Shown piece after piece: positions 33,513-42,034 of a DNA stretch of 64,000 nt. The stretch is from Algoriphagus iocasae. GTDB lineage: Bacteria; Bacteroidota; Bacteroidia; Cytophagales; Cyclobacteriaceae. The stretch is taken from contig NZ_JACIJO010000003.1 in the NCBI RefSeq assembly GCF_014206875.1, positions 226,066 through 290,065 of the forward strand, read 5' to 3'. Position numbers and translations under genes: made by a program. The first letter of the stretch is position 1. Each line of letters starts with the position of its first letter. The notes under the pieces were generated by a model. The model did no database searches. It saw nothing but the letters and a program-made list of their open reading frames with translations, and had not been told where the DNA came from.

Positions 33513-35936
33513 ATGTGGGAAAATTATCTCAAAATCGCCATGCGCAATTTGAAGCGCAATAAAATCTATTCCGCCATCAATATTATCGGCTTAAGTTTGG
33601 GGATGGCAGCAAGTATTTTGATTTGCCTTTTTATACTGGATGAACTTAGCTATGACCAGTTTATTCCCGATGCAGATAGGATTTACCGGGCCAATGTCAG
33701 TGGGAAAATGAATGGGAATGAGTTTACCTCGGCTACCTCAGCCACGCCAATGGGACCCGCAATGGAAAACGAAATTGCGCAAGTAGAAGAAACAGTGCGT
33801 TTTGGAACGATGCGGACTTTCCCGCTTCGCGTAGAGGAAAAGGCTTTTACTGAACCAATTGTCTTGGTAGCGGATCCTAATTTTTTCAGTTTTTTCGGAT
33901 TTCAATTGATCAAAGGAGATCCTAAAACTGCTCTTTCTGGCCCTGATAAAATTGTCCTTACCCAATCGGTGGCAGAGAAATATTTTGGAAAGGAAGACCC
34001 GGTTGGAAAAACGATTTATAGTGGATCCGAAAAGAAGCCTTTGGAAGTGACGGGACTGGTGGAGGATGTTCCCTTAAACTCTCATATAGATTTTGATGCG
34101 GTGATTTCAGGAGAAAATTGGTGGTTTTTTGACCAGGAAAACTGGACAAGTAATAATCTCTATACTTATTATAAAATCACGGAAGGAGCCAATCCTGCGG
34201 ATATTGACAAAGGGCTCAATGGATTTGTGGTAAAATATGTTGGGGATGAGATTCAGAAGTATCTTGGTATATCTTTAGATGCTTTCAAAGAGCAAGGGAA
34301 TGCCTATGGAATTCAAACCATGCCTCTTCGGGATATTTATTTGAAATCTGATTTAGATGAAGAAATCAAAGCTACCGGAAACATGCAATACCTGTATTTA
34401 TTCGGAGGGATTGCTGTTTTTATTTTGCTGATCGCTTGTATCAACTTTATGAATTTGTCTACCGCCCGATCTGCAAATCGTGCCAAAGAAGTAGGAGTGA
34501 GAAAATCCATCGGGGCATATAAAAGCCGCTTGATCACTCAATTTTTGACAGAATCTATTTTAAACAGTGTCTTTGCTGGTCTGATTGCTCTAGGAATCAT
34601 TTTGATCCTATTTCAACCTTTTAATGCAATTTCCGGGAAAGATATTGGCCTTGGTTTTCTTATCCAGCCTGAATTTATTTTCGGGTTTTTGGCCTTCATT
34701 CTTTTTATAGGTTTGGTGGCGGGATCTTATCCCGCTTTTTACCTTACCTCATTTTCCCCTGCTGCTGTTCTAAAAGGAAAAATCCGGGCAGGAGTAAAAA
34801 GATCCCATCTTCGAAGCAGCTTGGTAGTGTTTCAGTTCTTTATTTCTACCGTTTTGATCATCAGTAGCATGGTGGTTTACAAGCAGCTGGGTTATATGCA
34901 GGATAAGAACCTGGGTTTTGACAAGGAGAATGTTTTGTCCCTCTTACACATCCGGGCTTTAGGGAATAATAAGGAAGCCTTCAAACAGGATCTGATCAAT
35001 CAGACAGGTTTTTCCAATGCAAGTTTTGCCAATTCTCTTCCTCCTAGAGTGTACTGGAATTCATTGATGAGAACCAAGGACAAACAACAGGATATACTTT
35101 GTTATATCAATGTGGTGGATGAGAATTTCCTAGAGACAATGGGTATGAAATTGGTTAGCGGTAGGTTCTTTTCGAAGGATATTCCTTCCGACACAGGGGC
35201 AGTCCTGGTCAATGAAACAGCATTTGCTCAAATGGGATGGACGGAACTTGATGGTAATCAAGCAGTGGGAGGATTTTGGGATGAAGATGGATCGATCACA
35301 TATAGAACGGTGATTGGTATATTGAAAGATTACAATTACGAGAGCCTTCGGCAAAATGTCCGGCCATTGGTGATGATGAAAGGGACTCAAAATGATTTCA
35401 ATGAAATAGCGATCAGAATCAATCCTGGTCAGATCTCCGAGAAACTGGATGTACTGGAACAGACCTGGAATAAACATGCAGATGGGGCACCTTTTGAATA
35501 TTCCTTTTTGGATGCTGACTTTAATAACCTATTCCAAAAAGAACAGAAGATGGGTAATATCGTTTTGATCTTCACCTTTTTGGCGATTGGGATTGCCTGT
35601 TTGGGCTTATTTGGACTAGCAGCTTATACTACCGAGCAACGATCCAAAGAAATCAGTATCCGAAAAGCTCTTGGTGCCTCCATGGCCAACTTGGTGACTA
35701 TTTTAAGCAAGGATTTTACCTATTTAGTGATTATTGCATTTATTCTGGCAGGACCACTTAGCTATTTCTTTTTGGAGAATTATTGGCTTCAGAATTTTGC
35801 CTACCGAACGGAGATTGATCTTTGGCTTATCCTGATGGCAGGAATGATTTCTATCCTGATTGCCTGGCTGACGGTAAGTTTTCAGAGTTTCAAAACCGCT
35901 GCTTCTAATCCGGTGGATTATCTGAAAAGTGAATAG
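33513..35936 (+). CDS. FtsX/MacB-type ABC permease 2
   Basis: The 807-residue duplicated FtsX permease starts MWENYLKIAMRNLKRNKIYS and ends NPVDYLKSE. It has helix 1 (about 20-42), a MacB-like periplasmic domain, FtsX half 1 (IACINFMNLSTARSANRAKE, then VGVRKSIGAYKS) and half 2 (IACLGLFGLAAYTTEQRSKE, then ISIRKALGASMA). No ATPase or adaptor is adjacent; the nearest ATPase is at 24619. It stands alone, with repeats downstream. The transported substrate is unknown. Confidence 0.92.
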   Translation: MWENYLKIAMRNLKRNKIYSAINIIGLSLGMAASILICLFILDELSYDQFIPDADRIYRANVSGKMNGNEFTSATSATPMGPAMENEIAQVEETVRFGTMRTFPLRVEEKAFTEPIVLVADPNFFSFFGFQLIKGDPKTALSGPDKIVLTQSVAEKYFGKEDPVGKTIYSGSEKKPLEVTGLVEDVPLNSHIDFDAVISGENWWFFDQENWTSNNLYTYYKITEGANPADIDKGLNGFVVKYVGDEIQKYLGISLDAFKEQGNAYGIQTMPLRDIYLKSDLDEEIKATGNMQYLYLFGGIAVFILLIACINFMNLSTARSANRAKEVGVRKSIGAYKSRLITQFLTESILNSVFAGLIALGIILILFQPFNAISGKDIGLGFLIQPEFIFGFLAFILFIGLVAGSYPAFYLTSFSPAAVLKGKIRAGVKRSHLRSSLVVFQFFISTVLIISSMVVYKQLGYMQDKNLGFDKENVLSLLHIRALGNNKEAFKQDLINQTGFSNASFANSLPPRVYWNSLMRTKDKQQDILCYINVVDENFLETMGMKLVSGRFFSKDIPSDTGAVLVNETAFAQMGWTELDGNQAVGGFWDEDGSITYRTVIGILKDYNYESLRQNVRPLVMMKGTQNDFNEIAIRINPGQISEKLDVLEQTWNKHADGAPFEYSFLDADFNNLFQKEQKMGNIVLIFTFLAIGIACLGLFGLAAYTTEQRSKEISIRKALGASMANLVTILSKDFTYLVIIAFILAGPLSYFFLENYWLQNFAYRTEIDLWLILMAGMISILIAWLTVSFQSFKTAASNPVDYLKSE

Positions 35937-36024
35937 GGTGAAATAATTGGTAGATACTTACTTCACCATATATGGACATGGTGTATTCTCCGATGATTGT
36001 CGGGGCAAAATACATTCAGACGAG

Positions 36025-36217
36025 GATTGCCAAGCTCCGCAAGCTGCGCTCCCAATAACGGTAATAACAGAATCCTGTCCTACAAAAAGATATATTTTGA
36101 AACGTCATTGCCTGCCCTCCGGTAGGCGGGCGAGACGAGGTACGAGTATTGGCAATCTCAAGTCAGATGAATAAAGTCAGTAACCTGAAATAGCAGAGTA
36201 AGCCTCGAAGGTTTTTT
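36025..36217. repeat. Long intergenic repeat R1, copy 2 (partial)
   Basis: This matches R1 copies 1 and 3 from GATTGCCAAGCTCCGCAAGC through GCAGAGTAAG but ends after the CCTCGAAGG word. The following bases to 36528 hold another AATCTTTGAGGT/ACCTCGAAGGTT hairpin (about 36408-36440) and no convincing gene. Confidence 0.75.
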
Positions 36218-36528
36218 GTTTAAACTGCAAAGACCACAAATTCTCCCGCGAAGGTGCAAAGGTGCGACGTTTCAACCTATCCTTAAAGCTAAGCACCAAA
36301 GGTGCAGAAAAGTACTAACCCAGCATCAGCACAGCACTGGGTAAAAAGATCTGATTCTAGCTCAGAGAGCCAAAGGCGAGACCAGTAAGAAATGCCGTTA
36401 CCACTTAATCTTTGAGGTTTTTTTCTAACCTCGAAGGTTTCTTCGTCTTTGACCTCCTCTTTTGCGTCACTTTCTTGGAAATGATGCCGTCGTAGTTGGA
36501 GACCGTAAAAAGCGGTTTTCTTCAAAAA

Positions 36529-37176
36529 TTAATTCTGTAATTCGTTATAATAGGCGGTAATTCTCATCAAATCCCTGCGCTTGTCGTGGTCCAATCCGTT
36601 TTTTCTCATAAAATGTTTGATTTCTTCATCATGCCCGGGGAGCATGGTATATAAATCTTTAGGGTTGAGGCTGTAAGGCTCAATTTTTCCATTTTTGAAA
36701 AAGTAATAATTGAAAGCCAATCGATATCCAGTAAATGTCTTTGGTCCATTTCTAGGATTCATTCCAATCACTCCCTTAGTCCCCAAATCTTTGTAATAAG
36801 TCAGGATATATTCCCTAGATAAAAGCGCAATATCATTGCCCTCTGATAAGACTTCAAAGAAAATCAGCGTTTCATTTTCGCCATTTTGATCATAGGGAAG
36901 GCTATAAAAACTTCTTTTCCCATCATTTGAATTGTTATGGATTTCAAAATGACTGACATTGGAGGCTGTAAAGGTAGAAATGGTCTCAGTTTGTAATTGA
37001 ACGACATTATTTTCCAAATCATATTTTACCAAGCCAGCATAGGTATTTCCATCTATGCCATAGATAGTTCCATTGTGCCATATTTGGGAGGGAAAATGGT
37101 CTTGCGCGAGTAAAGAAAGAGCCCCACTAAACAGCATGGTTAGGGTAAATATTGCTCTTATAAAGGATTTTTTCAA
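36529..37176 (-). CDS. Secreted protein of unknown function
   Basis: The 215-residue protein has a signal peptide (about 1-25, ending SLLAQ). The mature part begins DHFPSQIWHNGTIYGIDGNT and is beta-rich in the first half and helical at the end (HDEEIKHFMRKNGLDHDKR). The pattern of a tagged first sentence, small loops and a helical tail is common in Bacteroidota secreted proteins, but no named family is recognised. It is isolated between R1 repeat copies. Confidence 0.7.
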   Translation of the reverse strand: MKKSFIRAIFTLTMLFSGALSLLAQDHFPSQIWHNGTIYGIDGNTYAGLVKYDLENNVVQLQTETISTFTASNVSHFEIHNNSNDGKRSFYSLPYDQNGENETLIFFEVLSEGNDIALLSREYILTYYKDLGTKGVIGMNPRNGPKTFTGYRLAFNYYFFKNGKIEPYSLNPKDLYTMLPGHDEEIKHFMRKNGLDHDKRRDLMRITAYYNELQN

Positions 37177-37614
37177 TGGTCGTATACTGAAATTGGATGT
37201 TTGAATTTAATTAAAAATTGTAAAACTATAAACTAACAAAATGAAGAAGTTAGTGCGATTTTCGGATGATTCCTCACGAAAAATTGTGGACGAAGTGCTG
37301 TCTGGCACTTTGTCAAAGGAATAAGCTAGCCTTATATATGGGATAACGGCAATGGTGCGGGTTCAGTCAGGATTGACAATTACTTTGTGAACGCCATGAT
37401 CAATAACCACCGAATGGGTTCAATCTTGATTTACAATTACTGACTGAGTATACAAACCACTACTTAAAATCGCGAAAAGTAGTACTACCAAAATCTTTAA
37501 AATAGTATTTACAGGACTGATGAGAAAAGGTTTAGAAAACTTCGGGGAAGTATTTAAACAATTATAATTTGGTTGTAATAGGAGGGTGTAGTTAAAAACT
37601 ACATCCAGTAACGA
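37177..37614. other. Intergenic region with a short direct repeat
   Basis: No gene is seen. GGGTTCAGTCAGGATTGACA (37359) and GGGTTCAATCTTGATTTACA (37414), each followed by ATTACT, are imperfect direct copies. An inverted repeat GACGAAGTGC/GCACTTTGTC lies near 37289-37316 without a T-run. Confidence 0.4.
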
Positions 37615-37898
37615 GATTGCCACGCTCCGCAAGCTGCGAACGCAATGACGGTAATTACAGAATCCTGTCTTACAAAAGATATATTTTGAAATGTCATTGC
37701 CTGCCCTCCGGTAGGCGGGCGAGACGAGGTACGAGAAGTGGCAATTTCAAGTCAGATGAATAAAGTCAGTAACCTGAAATAGCATAGTAAATCTTTGAGG
37801 TTTTTAAAACCTCGAAGGTTTTTCACTTATTACAAATGGGTAAGGATATTGGGGTGGAATTACAAATCCCACCCAGTTCCAATCAATAATTTGACTAC
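37615..37898. repeat. Long intergenic repeat R1, copy 3
   Basis: This is a nearly full-length match to copy 1 at 28755-29040, including the palindromic CCTGCCCTCCGG/AGGCGGGCGAG part, the CTTTGAGGT/ACCTCGAAGG hairpin with T-run, and the tail GGTAAGGATATTGGGGTGGA. It ends about 70 bases before the sigma-factor gene. Confidence 0.8.
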
Positions 37899-37970
37899 GC
37901 TGAGAGGGGACAACGAATTTTTTTTAAATCCACGCAACCAATTTGTAAATTCCATTGTATGGGCTGATGC

Positions 37971-38549
37971 ATGCCCAGTAATGTGAAATCTGAAAAACTA
38001 GAAAAAAATATCTGGCAAGGCCTGGTAAGTAAGAATCGAAAAGACCAAGAGGCACTGTATAGATGCTATTACAGTTATGGGATGAGTGTGTGTTTACGGT
38101 ATACCAATACCCGCGAAGAAGCAAAAGAAATCTTGAATGATGGATTTATGATCTTTTTCAGTGATCCTAAGAAGTTTGATCCTAGAATGTCATTTAAACC
38201 TTGGTTTAGGAGGGTATTGATCAATTTATGCATTAACCATTTCAAAAAAAACAAGGGGAAACTGAAAGAAATCGACTTGAGACAAGTAAATGAATTAAAA
38301 AGCTCTCAGCCTACTGCTTTGGAAAATATGCAGTTTGAAGAGTTACTGGTACTGATTCTAAAGCTTCCAGACGCCTACAAAGCAGTTTTCAATTTATACG
38401 TGCTGGATGGGTTTAGCCATGAGGAAATTTCAAAACTATTAGAAATCAGTATTGGAACCTCAAAATCCAATCTTTCCCGAGCCAGGCAAAAATTAAAAGA
38501 GATGTTAAATTCAACTAGCTATGAGCGAAAATTTCTTAGACAAGAGTGA
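37971..38549 (+). CDS. ECF-type RNA polymerase sigma factor
   Basis: The 192-residue protein has a sigma-2 region (about 25-90, ALYRCYYSYGMSVCLRYTNT, then EEAKEILNDGF) and a sigma-4 helix-turn-helix (about 130-180, FSHEEISKLLEISIGTSKSN). It overlaps by 29 bases with the next gene, whose N-terminus looks like an anti-sigma domain. Together they should control the genes downstream (haem-like lipoprotein, YceI, DUF5777) and probably themselves. Confidence 0.92.
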   Translation: MPSNVKSEKLEKNIWQGLVSKNRKDQEALYRCYYSYGMSVCLRYTNTREEAKEILNDGFMIFFSDPKKFDPRMSFKPWFRRVLINLCINHFKKNKGKLKEIDLRQVNELKSSQPTALENMQFEELLVLILKLPDAYKAVFNLYVLDGFSHEEISKLLEISIGTSKSNLSRARQKLKEMLNSTSYERKFLRQE

Positions 38550-39777
38550 TAAGGAGCTGGATGAATTCTTGAAAAAGATTTCAGATGCTGCTGAAATTCC
38601 CTTCTCAGAAGAGGATTGGGCTGCAATGAAATCTAGGTTAGATGAATCTGAAAAGCCTAAACCAATTGTTTGGAAAAGAAATGCCCCACTAGGACTTTTA
38701 GTCTTGTTACTGGCTGGCATGATTGCCTATTTTGCTTGGGATCAGGAGGGAGGAATTCCATTGGAAAAAAACCAATCTTTATTGGCAGAACCAGAACAAT
38801 CACCATCAATTGCAAAAGAGCGGGTGGCCAGCGAGGAACCGACAAGGGCTGAAGAAGAAATTCTTTATACCATAGAAGCTACCATTCAAAAGGAGGAAAT
38901 TACGAATCAAAAAACTGCTTATAATACTGCCACCTCAGTTTACCTTTGGAGTCAGAAAAAAAACAAAACGGAAGAAAATTCAATCAAAACTTCTGAAAAA
39001 CCTACCACCGACCCCTCGCTGACCTTGGCTTCTGGGGGTTTTTCGAAGAATCTGGAAACGAGCCAAGAAGAAAGCGACATCAAAGAGGAACCAATCATTG
39101 ATTCAACCGAATTAGAAATAAATTCCAAAAACCTATCCTCTAAAACTTTGAGTGATTATGAAGAGAAAGAGAATAAAAAGAATGTACACTTTGGAGGTAA
39201 GTTTAATGTTTCTTTTCAAGTAGCACCAGATTTAAGTGCAATTCAGCTTGACCACTTTGGTAAAGCCGGAAATATGGTTGGCTTAGGTGCAGAGTACTTT
39301 ATTCTACCTCAGGTTAGTATATCTTCAGGAGTATTTTATTCTTATAAACCTTATAGTGGAGAAAGTGGCTATCACCTCAACTATGGAAAGACTCCTAGTT
39401 ATGTGATCGGTGTCTGTGATATTTTGGATATTCCTTTAAACCTCCGGTTTTATGCTTTTGAGGGGAAAGTTCAACGGTTTTTTATCAGTACTGGTCTCTC
39501 TTCTTACCTGATGCTTCAGGAGAAATATGAGTTGGAATATTATAATCAAGATACCGGGGAACCTTATTTCAGGAATATAAATGTTCAAGGAGCCAACCAG
39601 CATTATTTTGGAATAGTCAATGTTAGTGTTGGCTACGAAAGAAAACTCGGAAGGCAATTGGGAATTCAGGTGGAACCATACTTCAAAGTCCCCTTTTCTG
39701 GGGTAGGTGAAGGAGATGTTTCTTTGAAAAGTACGGGGATTTTTGTCGGACTAAAATACTATCCCGGAAAGCGATAA
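38521..39777 (+). CDS. Anti-sigma-like protein fused to an outer-membrane-type beta-barrel
   Basis: The 418-residue protein starts with an acidic cytoplasmic segment (1-50, FLKKISDAAEIPFSEEDW) such as precedes the helix of Bacteroidota anti-sigma proteins. One transmembrane helix follows (about 57-74, GLLVLLLAGMIAYFAW), then a long Glu/Ser/Thr-rich linker (about 80-220), and a C-terminal domain of about 195 residues with beta-barrel strands (GGKFNVSFQVAPDLS to GLKYYPGKR). The N-terminus probably binds the overlapping sigma factor. How an inner-membrane anchored chain presents an outer-membrane-type barrel is unclear. Confidence 0.75.
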   Translation: MSENFLDKSDKELDEFLKKISDAAEIPFSEEDWAAMKSRLDESEKPKPIVWKRNAPLGLLVLLLAGMIAYFAWDQEGGIPLEKNQSLLAEPEQSPSIAKERVASEEPTRAEEEILYTIEATIQKEEITNQKTAYNTATSVYLWSQKKNKTEENSIKTSEKPTTDPSLTLASGGFSKNLETSQEESDIKEEPIIDSTELEINSKNLSSKTLSDYEEKENKKNVHFGGKFNVSFQVAPDLSAIQLDHFGKAGNMVGLGAEYFILPQVSISSGVFYSYKPYSGESGYHLNYGKTPSYVIGVCDILDIPLNLRFYAFEGKVQRFFISTGLSSYLMLQEKYELEYYNQDTGEPYFRNINVQGANQHYFGIVNVSVGYERKLGRQLGIQVEPYFKVPFSGVGEGDVSLKSTGIFVGLKYYPGKR

Positions 39778-39870
39778 ACCTCTGATAACTAAATACTAAA
39801 CAATCCAAACAAACTGCTTAAATCGGCAGTGATGGAAATTCTTTGTCTAAAATTTTAACGTACTAAAACA

Positions 39871-40266
39871 ATGAAAATGAAAAATTCATCCCTAAAAACT
39901 TCTTTAGTTCTACTAGTTACACTTGCTGGAACTTTGACGATTGCGTTTTCCTGTGCTTCGGATTCAGAAGACCACACTCCAGCACCTCCTCCTCCTGTAG
40001 CCAAAGCCTGTGAAGGAAGCACTGCTTCCCTAACCAACGATATCATGCCAATACTTCAACAGAATTGCGCAGTATCTGGATGTCATATTTCTGGTACGGG
40101 GAGAGCCAATTTCACAGATAAAGCCATAGTTATTCAATTTGCCAGTCAGATTAGAACAAACACCCAAGCTGGAGTGATGCCACCATCTTCATCCGGTCAG
40201 TCTATCACTGAAGCAGAAAAAACCTTGATTTCCTGTTGGGTAAGCAATGGTGCTAAAGACAATTAA
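39871..40266 (+). CDS. Small lipoprotein with a cytochrome c-like CX4CH motif
   Basis: The 131-residue protein has a lipoprotein signal ending AFSC and a proline-rich linker. The domain contains NCAVSGCHISG, a CX4CH variant instead of CXXCH, followed by VMPPSSSGQSITEAE with a possible Met ligand. Similar Bacteroidota lipoproteins are annotated as cytochrome c domain proteins; haem attachment here is uncertain. It is two bases before the YceI-like gene and belongs to the sigma-factor operon. Confidence 0.75.
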   Translation: MKMKNSSLKTSLVLLVTLAGTLTIAFSCASDSEDHTPAPPPPVAKACEGSTASLTNDIMPILQQNCAVSGCHISGTGRANFTDKAIVIQFASQIRTNTQAGVMPPSSSGQSITEAEKTLISCWVSNGAKDN

Positions 40267-40268
40267 TC

Positions 40269-40802
40269 ATGAAGAAAATAGTATTAGTGTTATTCTTCTG
40301 GTTTTATGCCTGTGAGGGGCATGGACAAAATATCAAGTCCGAAACCGGTTATGTGAAGTTTTTCAGCAGTGCTTTGATAGAGGACATTGCGGCAGAGAAT
40401 AATGAAGCAAGTGCTTATTTCAATCCTGAGACAAAAGAGGCGGTTTTTCTAATTCCAATTGCAGGGTTTGAATTTGAAAAATCCTTAATGCAAGAGCATT
40501 TTAATGAGAATTATATGGAATCCGACAAATTTCCAGAAGCATATTTTAAGGGAATACTATCAGGTTTCCGTGCTGGTCAAGTTGAGAGTCAAGCCATTGC
40601 TGAAGGCGAAATGACAATCCATGGAGTGACAAAAGAAATTCGGGTACCAGGAAAAATCTTTCATTCAGGAAGCTCCCTTCGAATGGAGGCCATTTTCAAC
40701 GTGGTTTTAGAAGATTATCAAATTGAAATCCCAAAGTTAATGTTCCAAAAAATCGCTGAGGAGGTGGAGGTAACAGTCAAATTTGAATTTCTATATCAAT
40801 GA
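40269..40802 (+). CDS. YceI family protein, exported
   Basis: The 177-residue protein has a signal peptide (about 1-20) and the YceI pattern: FSSALIEDIAAENNEASAYF, MQEHFNENYMESDKFPEAYF and GEMTIHGVTKEIRVPGKI. YceI proteins are beta-barrel lipocalin-like folds that bind isoprenoid or other hydrophobic ligands in the periplasm. The stop overlaps the ATG of the next gene by four bases. In Bacteroidota YceI, DUF5777 and a small haem-like lipoprotein often form one cluster, as here. Confidence 0.87.
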   Translation: MKKIVLVLFFWFYACEGHGQNIKSETGYVKFFSSALIEDIAAENNEASAYFNPETKEAVFLIPIAGFEFEKSLMQEHFNENYMESDKFPEAYFKGILSGFRAGQVESQAIAEGEMTIHGVTKEIRVPGKIFHSGSSLRMEAIFNVVLEDYQIEIPKLMFQKIAEEVEVTVKFEFLYQ

Positions 40803-41665
40803 AATCAGGATTCTCCTTTTTGATTGTTCTTTTCCTGATCACAAGTCAATTTTGTATTGCTCAGGATCTCTTGGATCAACTCCGAGAGAAAACTGAGCTA
40901 GAAAATAAGCCGGTTATAGGTACTTTCAAGGGAACCCGTATTATTAATGGGCAGTCTGTTGAGACTAGAGGAAAGGGAAATTTGGAGATGATCATTTCCC
41001 ATAGATTTGGCAGAATTAATTCTGGGGCCTACAATTTATTTGGATTAGATGACTCAAATGTCAGACTTGGGTTGGAGTATTCCTTAAATGATAGACTTAC
41101 GCTGGGAATTGGAAGAAACTCTTTCAATAAAATTTATGATGGGTATTTGAAAGGAAAAATAATTCAACAGAAATCAGAAGGAAGCCCAGTAACCATTACT
41201 TGGGTTAGTGATGCATCAATTTATTCATTGAAAAGACCGGATTTGGAAATGACTTTTGAAAGAAGGCTTCGATTTGTCCACCAAATGCTAATTGCAAGAA
41301 AAATCAATCCTATGCTTTCTCTACAATTTATGCCTAGTTATGTGCATAGGAACTTGGTTGCTACTGCCAGCGAATCAAATCATTTGTTCGCTTTGGGTCT
41401 GGCAGGAAAAATAGCTCTATCTAGGCGGGTAGGACTAACAGGGGAATATTATTATAGGTTTGGTAATAATAATCAGGGATATAACTCCTTGGGTTTGGGA
41501 ATCGAAATAGAAACAGGAGGTCATGTATTCCAACTTCAGTTTACTAATAGCATTGAGATGACTCCTTCAGGATTTATCCCCTCTACTACTGGAGAGTTTT
41601 TTAGGGGAGATATCCATTTTGGATTTAATGTCTCAAGATCCTTTCAGGTAAGGAAAAGCAATTAA
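40799..41665 (+). CDS. DUF5777-type outer-membrane beta-barrel protein
   Basis: The 288-residue protein has a signal peptide (about 1-21, ending CIAQ). The barrel starts with GNLEMIISHRFGRINSGAYN then LFGLDDSNVRLGLEY, the DUF5777 hallmark, and ends GDIHFGFNVSRSFQV. It is coupled to the YceI gene by a four-base overlap. It is probably an outer-membrane protein whose cargo or partner is unknown. The gene cluster ends here. Confidence 0.85.
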   Translation: MKSGFSFLIVLFLITSQFCIAQDLLDQLREKTELENKPVIGTFKGTRIINGQSVETRGKGNLEMIISHRFGRINSGAYNLFGLDDSNVRLGLEYSLNDRLTLGIGRNSFNKIYDGYLKGKIIQQKSEGSPVTITWVSDASIYSLKRPDLEMTFERRLRFVHQMLIARKINPMLSLQFMPSYVHRNLVATASESNHLFALGLAGKIALSRRVGLTGEYYYRFGNNNQGYNSLGLGIEIETGGHVFQLQFTNSIEMTPSGFIPSTTGEFFRGDIHFGFNVSRSFQVRKSN

Positions 41666-41697
41666 AAGAGGGGATGAAATCATGAGAATTCGGGATA

Positions 41698-41718
41698 GAT
41701 TCATTGAAAAGCGAATGA
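41698..41718 (+). pseudogene. Relic of an FtsX-permease 3' end
   Basis: The bases read GAT TCA TTG AAA AGC GAA TGA, that is DSLKSE-stop, the exact tail seen in the permease genes (permease 1 ends NSLKSE). The following bases (GATTCGATTTCGGATTTCTT, then CATTG) also resemble the sequence after permease 1 (GATTGGATTTCGGATTTATG). No body of a permease remains upstream, where the DUF5777 gene lies. Confidence 0.5.
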
Positions 41719-41796
41719 TTCGATTTCGGATTTCTTCATTGTTAGACGGTGTACGAGCAAAGAAATCTCAATTCCATTTACTTGAAAATTCTTGAA

Positions 41797-41908
41797 AAAT
41801 GGCTGAAGCCATTTATGCTAGGTGTTGGATCTAAAACATAGACCACAGATTAATCCGTGGACTATGAAATATTACCTGCTCCGGTAAACCATTTTAATGG
41901 TTTTCCTA
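41797..41908. repeat. Cluster of short palindromes (BIME-like)
   Basis: The stretch contains AAATGGCTGAAGCCATTT, CCACAGATTAATCCGTGG and AAACCATTTTAATGGTTT, three consecutive palindromes about 45 bases apart. Such clusters resemble REP/BIME elements spread by RAYT transposases. No gene is in the 369-base gap. Confidence 0.6.
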
Positions 41909-42034
41909 CGTTCACCTCGGTCTGTGTCTAATAGAGTTAAATAAAATAATGTAGTCTGTGAGACATTGATGAGAATGACAGCCTTCCGGTAGGCAAGCCT
42001 GTCTACCAGAGAATAGGAAATGGTGTGCCCTGCC

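Noticed and set aside
35947..36174. 75-codon plus-strand frame after permease 2
   Set aside because: It is composed mainly of repeat R1 and has no protein-like features.
36289..36525. 78-codon minus-strand frame with a start MKKTAFYG
   Set aside because: It lies in repeat-rich DNA with hairpin words and has no domain-like pattern; treated as non-coding.
37420..37632. 70-codon minus-strand frame before repeat R1 copy 3
   Set aside because: Runs into the repeat and shows no ribosome site or conserved motif.
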